A DNA stretch of 64,000 nt, taken from contig NZ_VTOX01000002.1 of NCBI RefSeq assembly GCF_012184415.1, forward strand, positions 372,001-436,000, written 5' to 3'. The notes beneath the pieces are model-generated. The model had not been told where the DNA came from. It made no database searches and saw only the letters and a program-made list of their open reading frames with translations. This document shows, one piece after another, positions 17,385 to 25,107 of this stretch; positions within the stretch are counted from its first letter, which is position 1, and every line of letters starts with the position of its first letter. Source of the DNA: Ramlibacter lithotrophicus. GTDB lineage: Bacteria > Pseudomonadota > Gammaproteobacteria > Burkholderiales > Burkholderiaceae_C. The position numbers and the translations under genes are program-made.

Positions 17385-18483
17385 GCTCGTCGCCGCCCTG
17401 GCCCTGACCGGGCTGTCCGTGGCGGCGTTCGCGCAGGATGCCTTCCCCGGCATCGGCCGCAACGCGACGCCGAAGGAAGTCGCGGCCTGGGACATCGACG
17501 TGCGGCCCGATTTCAAGGGACTGCCCCCCGGCTCCGGCAGCGTCGCCAAGGGCCAGGACGTGTGGGAGGCCAAATGCGCCTCGTGCCACGGCGTCTTCGG
17601 CGAGTCGAACTCGGTCTTCAACCCGATCGTGGGCGGCACCAGCGCGCAGGACGTCAAGACCGGCCGCGTCGCCATGCTGCGCCGCACCGACTACCCCGGC
17701 CGCACGACGTTCATGAAGCTGTCGTCGCTGTCCACGCTGTGGGACTACATCAACCGCGCGATGCCCTGGAACCAGCCGAAGTCGCTCAGCACCGAGGAGG
17801 TGTACGCGGTGACGGCCTACCTGCTGAACCTGGCCGACATCGTGCCGGCCGACTTCACGCTGTCCGACAGGAACGTGCGCGAGGTGCAGCAGCGCCTGCC
17901 CAACCGCAACGGCATGACGCTGGACCATGCGATGTGGCCCGGCAAGGAACTCGCCGCCAGGGCCGGCAAGCCCGACGTGACGGCAACCGCCTGCATGAAG
18001 GACTGCGCCACCGAACCGAAGGTCGCCTCGCTGCTGCCGCCGTTCGCGCGCAACGCGCACGGCAACCTGGCCGAGCAGAACCGGCTGGTGGGGCCGCAGC
18101 GCGGCGTCAACACGGCCGCGCCGGCGGGCAAGCCGCCCGCGGCCGCCGCGGCGGGCGTTCCGGCCGGCGCGGCCGGCGCAGTCGTGGCCACTGCGTCCGC
18201 TGCCACCAAGGCCGCCGGCGCGGCTTCGCACGACGCCGCCGCCGTCACCGCGATCACGCAGAAGAACAACTGCACCGCGTGCCACGCGCCCGACAAGCGG
18301 GTGGTGGGACCGAGCTGGGCGGAGATCGCGAAGAAGCACGAAGGCAAGGCCGATTACCTCGCGGGCAAGATCCGCGCGGGCGGCGCCGGCGTGTGGGGCG
18401 CGATCCCGATGCCGCCACAGACCCTCGCCGACGAGGACGTCAAGCGCATCGCGGGCTGGCTCGCCGCCGGCGCCGCGCAGTAA
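17368..18483 (+). CDS. soxD: sulfane dehydrogenase, diheme cytochrome c subunit SoxD
   Basis: This 371-residue periplasmic cytochrome has a signal peptide (cleavage after VAAFAQ) and two heme motifs: CASCHGVFG near residue 70 and CTACHAPDK near residue 299. An Ala/Pro/Gly-rich linker of about 50 residues separates the two domains. It accepts electrons from the SoxC molybdenum centre and passes them to small c-type cytochromes. The overlap with soxC and the matching start immediately at the end of soxC indicate coupled translation, fitting the tight SoxCD complex. Confidence 0.94.
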   Translation: MSSSRKLVAALALTGLSVAAFAQDAFPGIGRNATPKEVAAWDIDVRPDFKGLPPGSGSVAKGQDVWEAKCASCHGVFGESNSVFNPIVGGTSAQDVKTGRVAMLRRTDYPGRTTFMKLSSLSTLWDYINRAMPWNQPKSLSTEEVYAVTAYLLNLADIVPADFTLSDRNVREVQQRLPNRNGMTLDHAMWPGKELAARAGKPDVTATACMKDCATEPKVASLLPPFARNAHGNLAEQNRLVGPQRGVNTAAPAGKPPAAAAAGVPAGAAGAVVATASAATKAAGAASHDAAAVTAITQKNNCTACHAPDKRVVGPSWAEIAKKHEGKADYLAGKIRAGGAGVWGAIPMPPQTLADEDVKRIAGWLAAGAAQ

Positions 18484-18578
18484 CAGGGATAACCCGGAAG
18501 TGATATAGCCCAGAGGGATATCACCCCGGGATATTCCCGATTCCAGGCGCGGGCGCCGGCTCGCGCAATGCCGTTAAT

Positions 18579-18593
18579 ATCAGTCGTTGCTTA
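18579..18593 (+). promoter_or_regulatory. ATCAGTCGTTGCTTA motif upstream of soxY
   Basis: This 15-mer is repeated with one change (ATCAGTCATTGCTTA) at 21024-21038 before soxB, and with three changes (ATCGGTCATTGGTGA) at 27476-27490 before the dsrE gene. It lies 26 bases before the soxY ATG in an AT-rich patch. It shares the core T(T/C)GCTTA with the sites around the repressor gene and is a plausible operator; binding is unproven. Confidence 0.45.
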
Positions 18594-18618
18594 CAGACTA
18601 TTTCAGGGAGCGTCAGAA

Positions 18619-19074
18619 ATGCAGACTCGCAGAGAGATCCTCAAGCGCAGTGCCACCGTGGCCGGCCTGCTGGCCACCACGGGCCTGTTTCCCCAGTACG
18701 CGTTCGCGTTCAACAAGGCGGCCTTCGACGCCAAGAGCGTCGCCGACGCCGTGAAGGCCTTCGGAGGCGCGGCGCCGGTCGAAAGCAAGGACGTGACGCT
18801 CACCGCGCCCGACATCGCGGAGAACGGCGCCGTGGTGCCGCTGGGCGTGGCGACGACGCTGGCCGGCGTCAAGCAGATGCTGCTGCTGGTCGAGAAGAAC
18901 CCCAGCGCGCTCGTCGCGAAGTTCGACGTCACGCCCGCGATCGACGCCAACTTCGCCACCCGCGCCAAGATGGGCCAGTCCTCGGACGTGTATGCCGTCG
19001 CGATCATGAACGACGGCAAGGCCCTCTTCGCCAAGAAGGAAGTGAAGGTCACGCTCGGCGGCTGCGGCGGCTGA
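18619..19074 (+). CDS. soxY: thiosulfate oxidation carrier protein SoxY
   Basis: This 151-residue carrier has a twin-arginine-like leader (TRREILKRSATVAG) for export with SoxZ, then the beta-sandwich domain, and ends in the swinging arm GGCGG whose Cys covalently binds the sulfur substrate through the Sox cycle. ATG 18619 follows CAGGGAGCG; an upstream open frame from 18568 lacks a site. The only sulfur-carrying Cys is the penultimate-type residue at the C terminus, as the mechanism requires. soxZ follows 49 bases later. Confidence 0.96.
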   Translation: MQTRREILKRSATVAGLLATTGLFPQYAFAFNKAAFDAKSVADAVKAFGGAAPVESKDVTLTAPDIAENGAVVPLGVATTLAGVKQMLLLVEKNPSALVAKFDVTPAIDANFATRAKMGQSSDVYAVAIMNDGKALFAKKEVKVTLGGCGG

Positions 19075-19123
19075 CGCGCCCGCCTCCATCCGCTTTTTCT
19101 TTTCAGATTCCAGGGAGATTCAA

Positions 19124-19435
19124 ATGGCAGACCCGATGCGCATCCGCGCCCAGTCGGCTGGTGGCAACGCCACCGTCCGCGTCCTCATGAGCCACGAAAT
19201 GGAAACCGGCCAGCGCAAGGACAGCGCGGGCAAGGTGATCCCGGCCTGGCACATCACCGAAGTGACGGCCAGCCACAACGGCAAGCCGGTCATGACCGCC
19301 GAGTGGGGCCCCGCCGTCGCCAAGAACCCGTTCCTGCAGTTCACCGTGAAGGGCGCGAAAGCCGGCGACAAGATCGCGATCACGTGGAAGGACAACAAGG
19401 GCGACACCCGCACCGACGAAGCGACCGTGTCCTGA
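19124..19435 (+). CDS. soxZ: thiosulfate oxidation carrier complex protein SoxZ
   Basis: This 103-residue beta-sandwich protein partners SoxY in the SoxYZ heterodimer. It opens ADPMRIRAQSAGGNATVRVLM and has the conserved HEMETGQRKDSAGKVIPAWHI segment, with no export signal of its own; it is co-exported with SoxY. A CAGGGAGA ribosome-binding site precedes the ATG. Length is normal for the family. Confidence 0.96.
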   Translation: MADPMRIRAQSAGGNATVRVLMSHEMETGQRKDSAGKVIPAWHITEVTASHNGKPVMTAEWGPAVAKNPFLQFTVKGAKAGDKIAITWKDNKGDTRTDEATVS

Positions 19436-19472
19436 GCGGACCGGCGCAGTTCACAACAACAGGGAGACGACA

Positions 19473-20270
19473 GTGAGGAAGATGACCGCATTGCTGGCGC
19501 TGGGCTGCCTGGCAGCCACCGGCGCGCTGGCGCAGAAATCCGCCACCCAGTCCATCGAGGAGTACCGCGCGATGCTGGCGGACGGCAATCCGGCCGAACT
19601 CTTCGAGGCCAAGGGCGAGGACCTGTGGAAGAAGAAGCGCGGCCCGAAGAACGCGTCGCTGGAAGCCTGCGACCTGGGCAAGGGCCCGGGCGTGGTCAAG
19701 GGCGCGTTCGTCGAGCTGCCGCGCTATTTCCCGGACACGAAGCGGGTGCAGGACCTCGAGTCCCGCCTCGTCTCATGTATGGAGACGCTGCAGGGGCTGG
19801 ACGGCAAGCAGATCGCCACGACGCCGTTCGGCAAGGGCGAGCAGGCCAACCTCACCGCGCTGGCCACCTGGATCGCCGCCGAGTCGCGGGGTTTGAAGTT
19901 CAACCTCCCGCAGTCGCATCCGCAGGAGCGGATGGCATACGAGGTCGGCAAGCGGATGTTCTTCATGCAGGGCGGCACGCACGACTTCTCGTGCGCGTCG
20001 TGCCACGGCGAGGAAGGCAAGCGCATCCGCCTGCAGGACCTGCCGAACCTCACCAAGAACCCGGGCGACGGCATCGGTTTCGCGGCGTGGCCGGCCTACC
20101 GCGTCTCCAACGGCCAGATGTGGGGCATGCAGCAGCGGCTGAACGACTGCTACCGGCAGCAGCGCTTCCCGTATCCGCTGTTCGGCAGCGATGCGTTGTC
20201 GGCGCTGTCGACGTACCTGGGCGTGAATGCCCACGGTGCCAAGTCCATCGCCCCCGCCATCAAGCGCTGA
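19473..20270 (+). CDS. soxA: SoxAX cytochrome subunit SoxA
   Basis: This 265-residue protein is the catalytic subunit of SoxAX, which joins thiosulfate oxidatively to the SoxY cysteine. A signal peptide ends after GALAQ. One heme motif, CASCHGEEG, lies near residue 175, and the Cys of NDCYRQQRFP supplies the unusual cysteine persulfide ligand and active site. The N-terminal half lacks a CXXCH (only EACDLGKGPG and LVSCMETL cysteines remain), so this is the monoheme form with a likely disulfide. GTG 19473 was chosen because AGGGAG lies 6 bases upstream; the next ATG at 19482 would be 15 bases away. Confidence 0.94.
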   Translation: MRKMTALLALGCLAATGALAQKSATQSIEEYRAMLADGNPAELFEAKGEDLWKKKRGPKNASLEACDLGKGPGVVKGAFVELPRYFPDTKRVQDLESRLVSCMETLQGLDGKQIATTPFGKGEQANLTALATWIAAESRGLKFNLPQSHPQERMAYEVGKRMFFMQGGTHDFSCASCHGEEGKRIRLQDLPNLTKNPGDGIGFAAWPAYRVSNGQMWGMQQRLNDCYRQQRFPYPLFGSDALSALSTYLGVNAHGAKSIAPAIKR

Positions 20271-20283
20271 TCCAGGAGCATTC

Positions 20284-20967
20284 ATGAAGAAGACCGCAAT
20301 CAAGATCTCCGTCGTCGCGCTCGTCGCCTGGGCCGTCGCCGGCTGCGCCGGAGGCGGCGCGAGCCGCACTGCCTCCCTGCCGCCTGCGCCCGAGCTGGAC
20401 CGCATCACCGCCGACCTGGTGAAGGCATCGTTCCGCGACCAGGGCATCGCCAAGGTCGACCGCCTGCAGCAGGACGAGACCAACCAGGAATGCAGCGCGG
20501 CCCATGTCGCGGGCAAGCCGCTGGATGAAAAGCGCGCCAAGGCCATCGAGGCCGCCAACCTGAAGACGGTGAAGTGGCCGAGCGACGGCAAGTTCCTCGG
20601 CGACTGGAAGGCCGGCGAGAAACTGGCGCAGAGCGGCCGGGGCATGACCTGGACCGACAAGACGACCAACGCGGCCGACAACGGCGGCAACTGCTACAAC
20701 TGCCACCAGATCACCAAGGAGGAGATCTCCTACGGCACGATCGGCCCCAGCCTCTACAACTACGGCAAGATGCGCGGCGTCAGCGACCCGAACAGCCCCG
20801 CGGCGAAGCCGATCGTGGAATACACCTGGGGCAAGATCTGGAACGCCAAGGCCTACAACGCCTGTTCCAACATGCCGCGGGCCGGCCATGCCGGCATCCT
20901 GAACGAGCAGCAGATCAAGAACATCGTGGCGCTGCTGCTGGATCCGCAGTCCCCGGTCAACAAGTAA
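20284..20967 (+). CDS. soxX: SoxAX cytochrome subunit SoxX
   Basis: This 227-residue cytochrome c subunit receives electrons from SoxA. The leader ends in AVAGC, a lipobox, so the protein is probably a lipoprotein, unlike many soluble SoxX. The heme motif is GGNCYNCHQITKEE near residue 138, and the Met ligand is in ACSNMPRAGHAG near residue 198. The N-terminal 100 residues before the heme domain are longer than in the Paracoccus protein, typical of betaproteobacterial SoxX. An intrinsic terminator follows 22 bases after the stop. Confidence 0.93.
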   Translation: MKKTAIKISVVALVAWAVAGCAGGGASRTASLPPAPELDRITADLVKASFRDQGIAKVDRLQQDETNQECSAAHVAGKPLDEKRAKAIEAANLKTVKWPSDGKFLGDWKAGEKLAQSGRGMTWTDKTTNAADNGGNCYNCHQITKEEISYGTIGPSLYNYGKMRGVSDPNSPAAKPIVEYTWGKIWNAKAYNACSNMPRAGHAGILNEQQIKNIVALLLDPQSPVNK

Positions 20968-20988
20968 GGCGCGCCGCGCCTTGCGACG

Positions 20989-21012
20989 AGCCCGGCGCCG
21001 CCGGGCTTTTTT
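20989..21012 (+). terminator. intrinsic terminator between soxX and soxB
   Basis: An uninterrupted 8-bp GC stem, AGCCCGGC (20989-20996) with GCCGGGCT (21000-21007), has a 3-base loop and runs into six T residues (21007-21012). It stands 22 bases after soxX and only 28 bases before the soxB ATG, so it should reduce soxB expression from the upstream transcript. Confidence 0.85.
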
Positions 21013-21023
21013 GGCTCCCATAC

Positions 21024-21038
21024 ATCAGTCATTGCTTA
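21024..21038 (+). promoter_or_regulatory. ATCAGTCATTGCTTA motif in the soxB leader
   Basis: This is the near-identical partner of the motif at 18579-18593 (14 of 15 bases). It lies between the terminator T-run and the soxB ATG at 21041, leaving no recognisable ribosome-binding site. It could be an operator or a translational control element. Confidence 0.4.
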
Positions 21039-21040
21039 TC

Positions 21041-22783
21041 ATGAACCTGAGCAAGCGCGAATTCCTCCAGGTGCTGGGCGCGGGCAGCGTCGCCGGCATG
21101 GGCCTGGGCCGATGGGCCGATGCCGACGCGGCGACGGCCGCCGAGGCCTTGTACGACCTGCCGCGGTTCGGCAACGTGTCGTTCCTGCACATGACCGACT
21201 GCCACGCGCAGCTCAAGCCCATTCATTTCCGCGAGCCAAGCGTCAACCTCGGCGTCGGCAGCATGCACGGCAACCTGCCGCACCTGGTGGGCGAGCACCT
21301 GCTGAAGGTGGCCAAGGTGCCGGCCGGCTCGGCCAGCGCGCACGCCCTCACCTACCTCGATTTCGAGCAGGCGGCGCAGCGCTACGGCAAGGTCGGCGGC
21401 TTCGCGCACCTGTCCACGCTGGTCAAGCGGATGAAGGCGAGCCGACCCGGCGCGCTGCTGCTGGACGGCGGCGACACCTGGCAGGGCTCGGCCACGTCGC
21501 TGTGGACCAACGGCCAGGACATGGTCGACGCCTGCAAGCTGCTGGGCGTGGACGTGATGACCGGCCACTGGGAGTTCACGCTGGGGATGAAGCGGGTCAA
21601 GGAGATCATCGACAAGGACTTCGCCGGCAAGGTCGACTTCATCGCCCAGAACGTGAAGACCACCGACTTCGGCGACCCGGTGTTCAAGCCGTACGTGCTC
21701 CGCAACATCAACGGCGTCTCGTGCGCGATCATCGGCCAGGCGTTCCCGTACACCCCCATCGCGAACCCCCGCTACATGGTCGCCGACTGGGAGTTCGGCA
21801 TCCAGGACCAGAACATGCAGAAGATGGTCGACGAGGTCCGCGCGAAGGGAGCGCAGGTGGTCGTCGTCCTCAGCCACAACGGCATGGACGTCGACCTGAA
21901 GATGGCCAGCCGGGTCAGCGGCATCGACGCGATCATGGGCGGCCACACCCACGACGGCATGCCGGTCGCGAGCATCGTCGCCAACAAGGGCGGCAAGACG
22001 CTGGTCACCAACGCCGGCTCCAACGGCAAGTTCCTCGCCGTGATGGACTTCGACGTGAAGAACGGCAAGGTCGCCGACTACCGCTACCGCCTGCTGCCGG
22101 TGTTCGCGAACATGCTGCCGGCCGACAAGGAGATGGACGCGCTGATCACGAAGATCCGCGCGCCGTACGAAGGCAAGCTCGCCGAGAAACTGGCGGTCAC
22201 CGAAGGCACGCTGTACCGGCGCGGCAACTTCAACGGCAGCGGGGACCAGCTGCTGCTCGATGCGCTGATGGACGTGCAGGGCGCGGAGATCGCGTTCTCG
22301 CCCGGCTTCCGCTGGGGCACCTCGCTGCTGCCGGGACAGCCGATCACGCGCGAATGGCTGATGGACATGACGGCCACCACGTACTCGTACGCCACCGTGA
22401 GCCAGATGAGCGGCGAGATGATCAAGACCGTGCTGGAAGACGTCGCCGACAACCTGTTCAATCCCGACCCGTACTACCAGCAGGGCGGCGATATGGTCCG
22501 TGTGGGCGGGCTCGAATACAGCTGCAATCCGCTGGGTGCGATGGGCAAGCGCATCGCCGACATGCGACTGAACGGCAAGCCGATCGAGCCGGGCAGGCAG
22601 TACAAGGTGGCCGGCTGGGCGCCGGTGGCCGAGGAAGCCGCCAAGGCAGGCAACAAGCCGGTGTGGGAACTGGTGGAGCAGTGGCTCAAGGCGCAAGGCG
22701 GCACCGTCAAGGCGCGCAAGGTCAACATGCCCAAGCTCACCGGGGCCGTGCCCAATCCGGGGCTGGCGGAGACGCAGGGTTGA
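21041..22783 (+). CDS. soxB: thiosulfohydrolase SoxB
   Basis: This 580-residue periplasmic enzyme of the 5'-nucleotidase-like metallophosphatase family hydrolyses the terminal sulfone from SoxY-bound cysteine S-thiosulfonate to release sulfate. It has an export leader (KREFLQVLGAGSVAGMG) and the dinuclear manganese ligands in TDCHAQ, LDGGDTWQ, TGHWEF, SHNGMD and GGHTHDG. The C-terminal substrate domain with TYSYATVSQMSGEM is complete. The ATG at 21041 has no clear Shine-Dalgarno sequence, which is odd for a high-output sox gene. The gene is separated from soxX by a strong terminator. Confidence 0.96.
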   Translation: MNLSKREFLQVLGAGSVAGMGLGRWADADAATAAEALYDLPRFGNVSFLHMTDCHAQLKPIHFREPSVNLGVGSMHGNLPHLVGEHLLKVAKVPAGSASAHALTYLDFEQAAQRYGKVGGFAHLSTLVKRMKASRPGALLLDGGDTWQGSATSLWTNGQDMVDACKLLGVDVMTGHWEFTLGMKRVKEIIDKDFAGKVDFIAQNVKTTDFGDPVFKPYVLRNINGVSCAIIGQAFPYTPIANPRYMVADWEFGIQDQNMQKMVDEVRAKGAQVVVVLSHNGMDVDLKMASRVSGIDAIMGGHTHDGMPVASIVANKGGKTLVTNAGSNGKFLAVMDFDVKNGKVADYRYRLLPVFANMLPADKEMDALITKIRAPYEGKLAEKLAVTEGTLYRRGNFNGSGDQLLLDALMDVQGAEIAFSPGFRWGTSLLPGQPITREWLMDMTATTYSYATVSQMSGEMIKTVLEDVADNLFNPDPYYQQGGDMVRVGGLEYSCNPLGAMGKRIADMRLNGKPIEPGRQYKVAGWAPVAEEAAKAGNKPVWELVEQWLKAQGGTVKARKVNMPKLTGAVPNPGLAETQG

Positions 22784-22785
22784 AC

Positions 22786-23289
22786 ATGACAAACCACTTC
22801 CGACGTCTCGCCATCCTGGCGGGAGCCGCCCTGGCGGTCGCCGCCGCCAGCGCGCAGCAGGCCACGTACCAGGTGCGCTCGATCACGCCCGAGGCGGCGC
22901 TGAAGGCGGCCAGCGCCGCCCTCGCCGCGTGCCAGAAGAACGGCCACCAGGTCGCTGTCGCCGTCACCGATCGTGCCGGCCATCCGCTGGTGATGCTGCG
23001 CGACCGCCATGCCGGCCCGCACACGCCGCAGACCGCGATCGGGAAGGCCTACACCGCCCTCAGCTTCAAGCTGAACACGACCGAGTTCGTGCGTGCGACG
23101 CAGGCGGGGCAGCCGGCGTCCGGAATCCGCGACCTGCCGGGCGTGGTGGCGGTCGGCGGCGGCTGGCCGATCGAAGGCGGCGGCTCGCTGGTGGCGGCCA
23201 TCGGCGTCTCGGGGGCGCCGGGAGGCGACGCCGACGACGTGTGCGCCAAGGCCGGGATCGCCGCGATCCGCGACGACCTGGAATTCTGA
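22786..23289 (+). CDS. secreted GlcG/HbpS family protein
   Basis: This 167-residue protein has a signal peptide (cleavage after ASAQQ, about residue 25). The rest is the GlcG/HbpS alpha-beta fold: AALAACQKNGHQVAVAVTDRAGHPLVMLRDRHAGPHTPQTAIGKAYTA-like blocks followed by GVVAVGGGWPIEGGGSLVAAIGVSGAPGGDADDVCAKAG. HbpS members bind heme or cobalamin, but the role here is not established. It begins 2 bases after the soxB stop, so it is part of the same transcript and may serve cytochrome or SoxB maturation, or sulfur sensing. Two cysteines remain in the mature protein. Confidence 0.78.
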   Translation: MTNHFRRLAILAGAALAVAAASAQQATYQVRSITPEAALKAASAALAACQKNGHQVAVAVTDRAGHPLVMLRDRHAGPHTPQTAIGKAYTALSFKLNTTEFVRATQAGQPASGIRDLPGVVAVGGGWPIEGGGSLVAAIGVSGAPGGDADDVCAKAGIAAIRDDLEF

Positions 23290-23313
23290 AGCATTCGACG
23301 CAAGGAGCATCGC

Positions 23314-23703
23314 ATGAGCAACTATGTCTTCGGCAAGACGGTGGGCCTGTCTTTCGACGAGGCCGTGCAGAAGGTCACCGACGAACTGGCCAAGGTCGGA
23401 TTCGGGGTGCTGACCGACATCGACGTGCGCGCCACGATGAAGAAGAAGATCGGCGTGGAGATGCCGCCGTACCGCATCCTCGGCGCCTGCAATCCGCAGT
23501 ACGCGAACCGTGCCATCGCCGCGGAGCCCCAGATCGGCGCCCTGCTGCCGTGCAACGTGGTGGTCCGGCAGGACGCCGCCGGCACGGTGCACGTCGAAGT
23601 GATGGACCCGCGCGCCGTCATGGGCCTGGTGCAGCACCCCGACGTCCCGGCGCTGGCTGGCGAGGTCCGCGGCAAGCTGGAGCAGGCCCTGGCCGCGGTC
23701 TGA
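23314..23703 (+). CDS. DUF302 domain protein
   Basis: This 129-residue soluble protein is wholly one DUF302 domain, with the conserved opening FGKTVGLSFDEAVQKVTDELAKVGFGVLTDIDV and the central LGACNPQYANRAIAAEPQIGALLPCNVVV block. Its two conserved cysteines are in GACNP and LLPCNV. The function of the family is unknown; it often lies in sulfur-oxidation and redox operons. It follows the GlcG-like gene by 24 bases with AAGGAG before its ATG. Its stop abuts the stop of the convergent sensor kinase gene (TGATCA, 23701-23706). Confidence 0.82.
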   Translation: MSNYVFGKTVGLSFDEAVQKVTDELAKVGFGVLTDIDVRATMKKKIGVEMPPYRILGACNPQYANRAIAAEPQIGALLPCNVVVRQDAAGTVHVEVMDPRAVMGLVQHPDVPALAGEVRGKLEQALAAV

Positions 23704-25107
23704 TCAGGAGGGCCGCGGCAGCGTCAGCACCGCCTCCAGGCCCTTGACCGGCCGGTTGCGCAGCACGATGTCGCCACCGTGCATGTGCGCGATGTTGCGC
23801 GCGATCGCCAGCCCGAGGCCGGTGCCGCCGGTTTCGCGGCTGCGTGACTGCTCGAGGCGATAGAAGGGTTCGAACACCTTTTCCAGTTCGGAGGGCGGGA
23901 TGCCCGGGCCTTCGTCGAGGACGCGCAGCGTCAGGCTCGGCGACGAGTCCTCGACCTGCACGGTGGCGCGCTCGCCGTACAGGACGGCGTTGTCGATCAG
24001 GTTGCCCAGGCAGCGCTTCAACAGCGACACCCGCGCCGGGTACGGCGCGGCCGCCTGCCCTTGCACGGTGACGCTGCGCCCCATCGCCTCGTTGTCCGAC
24101 TGCAGGCTCTCCAGCAGCGCCATCACGTCCACGTCCTGCCGCGCCTCCTGGCCGCCCATGCCGCGCATGAACTCCAGCGTGTGCGTGACCATGGCCTCCA
24201 TCTCCTTGAGGTCGGACTCGAAGCGGTGGCGCAGTTCGTCGTCGTCAAGCAGGTCGGCGCGCAGCCGCATGCGGGTGATCGGCGTCTTCAGGTCGTGCGA
24301 CATCGCGGCGAAGATGCGGGTGCGGTCCTCGATGAAGCGCACCAGCCGCCCCTGCATCGTGTTGAAGGCGCGCGCTGCCTGCCGGATCTCGAGCGGACCT
24401 TCCTCCGCCAGCGGCGGCCGGTGGATGTCGCGGCCCAGCGCCTCCGCCGCACCGGCCAGCACGTGCAGCGGCCGGGTGACCCAGCGCACCGCCACGTAGG
24501 AGAGCACGAGCACCGCCACCAAGAGCACGGCCAGCGTCAGCGCCAGGCGCCACGGCAGCGTCGAGGACGAGGACGGCAGTTCGCTCTCGAAGCGGGCCCA
24601 GCGGCCATCGCGCAACTGCACCTGCGCGCGCAGGATGGGCCCGGGCGGCCCCATGCCCCTCGGCAGCCCCCCTGGGCCCGCGCCCATCATGTGGCGGTGG
24701 CCGGCGCCTGGCGGCCAGGGCCGCTCGAAGCCGGCCGCCGGCTCGACCCGGATCTCGCGCGGCTCCCCGAGCGAGGCAAGCAGCATTGCGGCGAACGACG
24801 CGGCGCGAGGCGTGGCGTCGTCGGCCGCCCGCGATGGCGCCGGCGCATCGGCCAGGACGACGACGAGCGGCGGCACGTTCAGCACGGCGACGATCCGCTC
24901 GCGCTCGGCGCTTCCCAGCGGATCCAGCAGCTTCACGACGTCGGCGATGCGCTGCGCCTGCCGCATGCCGCCGGCCGCCAGCAGCAGCCGGTCGCGCTCG
25001 GCGAGGTTGATCGCCGCGCTGAGCAGCTGCGCCAGCAGCAGGCCGCTGCCAAGCACCAGCATCAGCCGCCCGAACAGCGACTGCGGCAACCAGCGCGCCG
25101 CCTTCAC
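23704..25107 (-). CDS. envelope sensor histidine kinase with Met/His-rich periplasmic loop
   Basis: This 467-residue two-pass membrane kinase has segments near residues 9-30 and 185-208 flanking a periplasmic domain of about 150 residues, then HAMP, a HisKA domain with the phosphorylated His in AAMSHDLKTPITRMR near 271, and an ATPase domain with NLIDNAVLYGE, DEGPGIPPSE and GGTGLGLAIA. The periplasmic part contains PPGAGHRHMMGAGPGG and RGMGPPGP, a His/Met/Gly/Pro-rich stretch like the repeats of the secreted protein encoded next door. Metal or envelope-stress sensing is inferred. Its start overlaps the regulator gene's stop by 4 bases. Confidence 0.88.
   Translation of the reverse strand: MKAARWLPQSLFGRLMLVLGSGLLLAQLLSAAINLAERDRLLLAAGGMRQAQRIADVVKLLDPLGSAERERIVAVLNVPPLVVVLADAPAPSRAADDATPRAASFAAMLLASLGEPREIRVEPAAGFERPWPPGAGHRHMMGAGPGGLPRGMGPPGPILRAQVQLRDGRWARFESELPSSSSTLPWRLALTLAVLLVAVLVLSYVAVRWVTRPLHVLAGAAEALGRDIHRPPLAEEGPLEIRQAARAFNTMQGRLVRFIEDRTRIFAAMSHDLKTPITRMRLRADLLDDDELRHRFESDLKEMEAMVTHTLEFMRGMGGQEARQDVDVMALLESLQSDNEAMGRSVTVQGQAAAPYPARVSLLKRCLGNLIDNAVLYGERATVQVEDSSPSLTLRVLDEGPGIPPSELEKVFEPFYRLEQSRSRETGGTGLGLAIARNIAHMHGGDIVLRNRPVKGLEAVLTLPRPS

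Noticed and set aside
19075..19123. GC stem followed by CTTTTTCTTTTC between soxY and soxZ as a terminator
   Set aside because: The possible stem (GGCGG with CCGCC) is short and lies 10 or more bases before the interrupted T-run, and SoxY and SoxZ must be made together.
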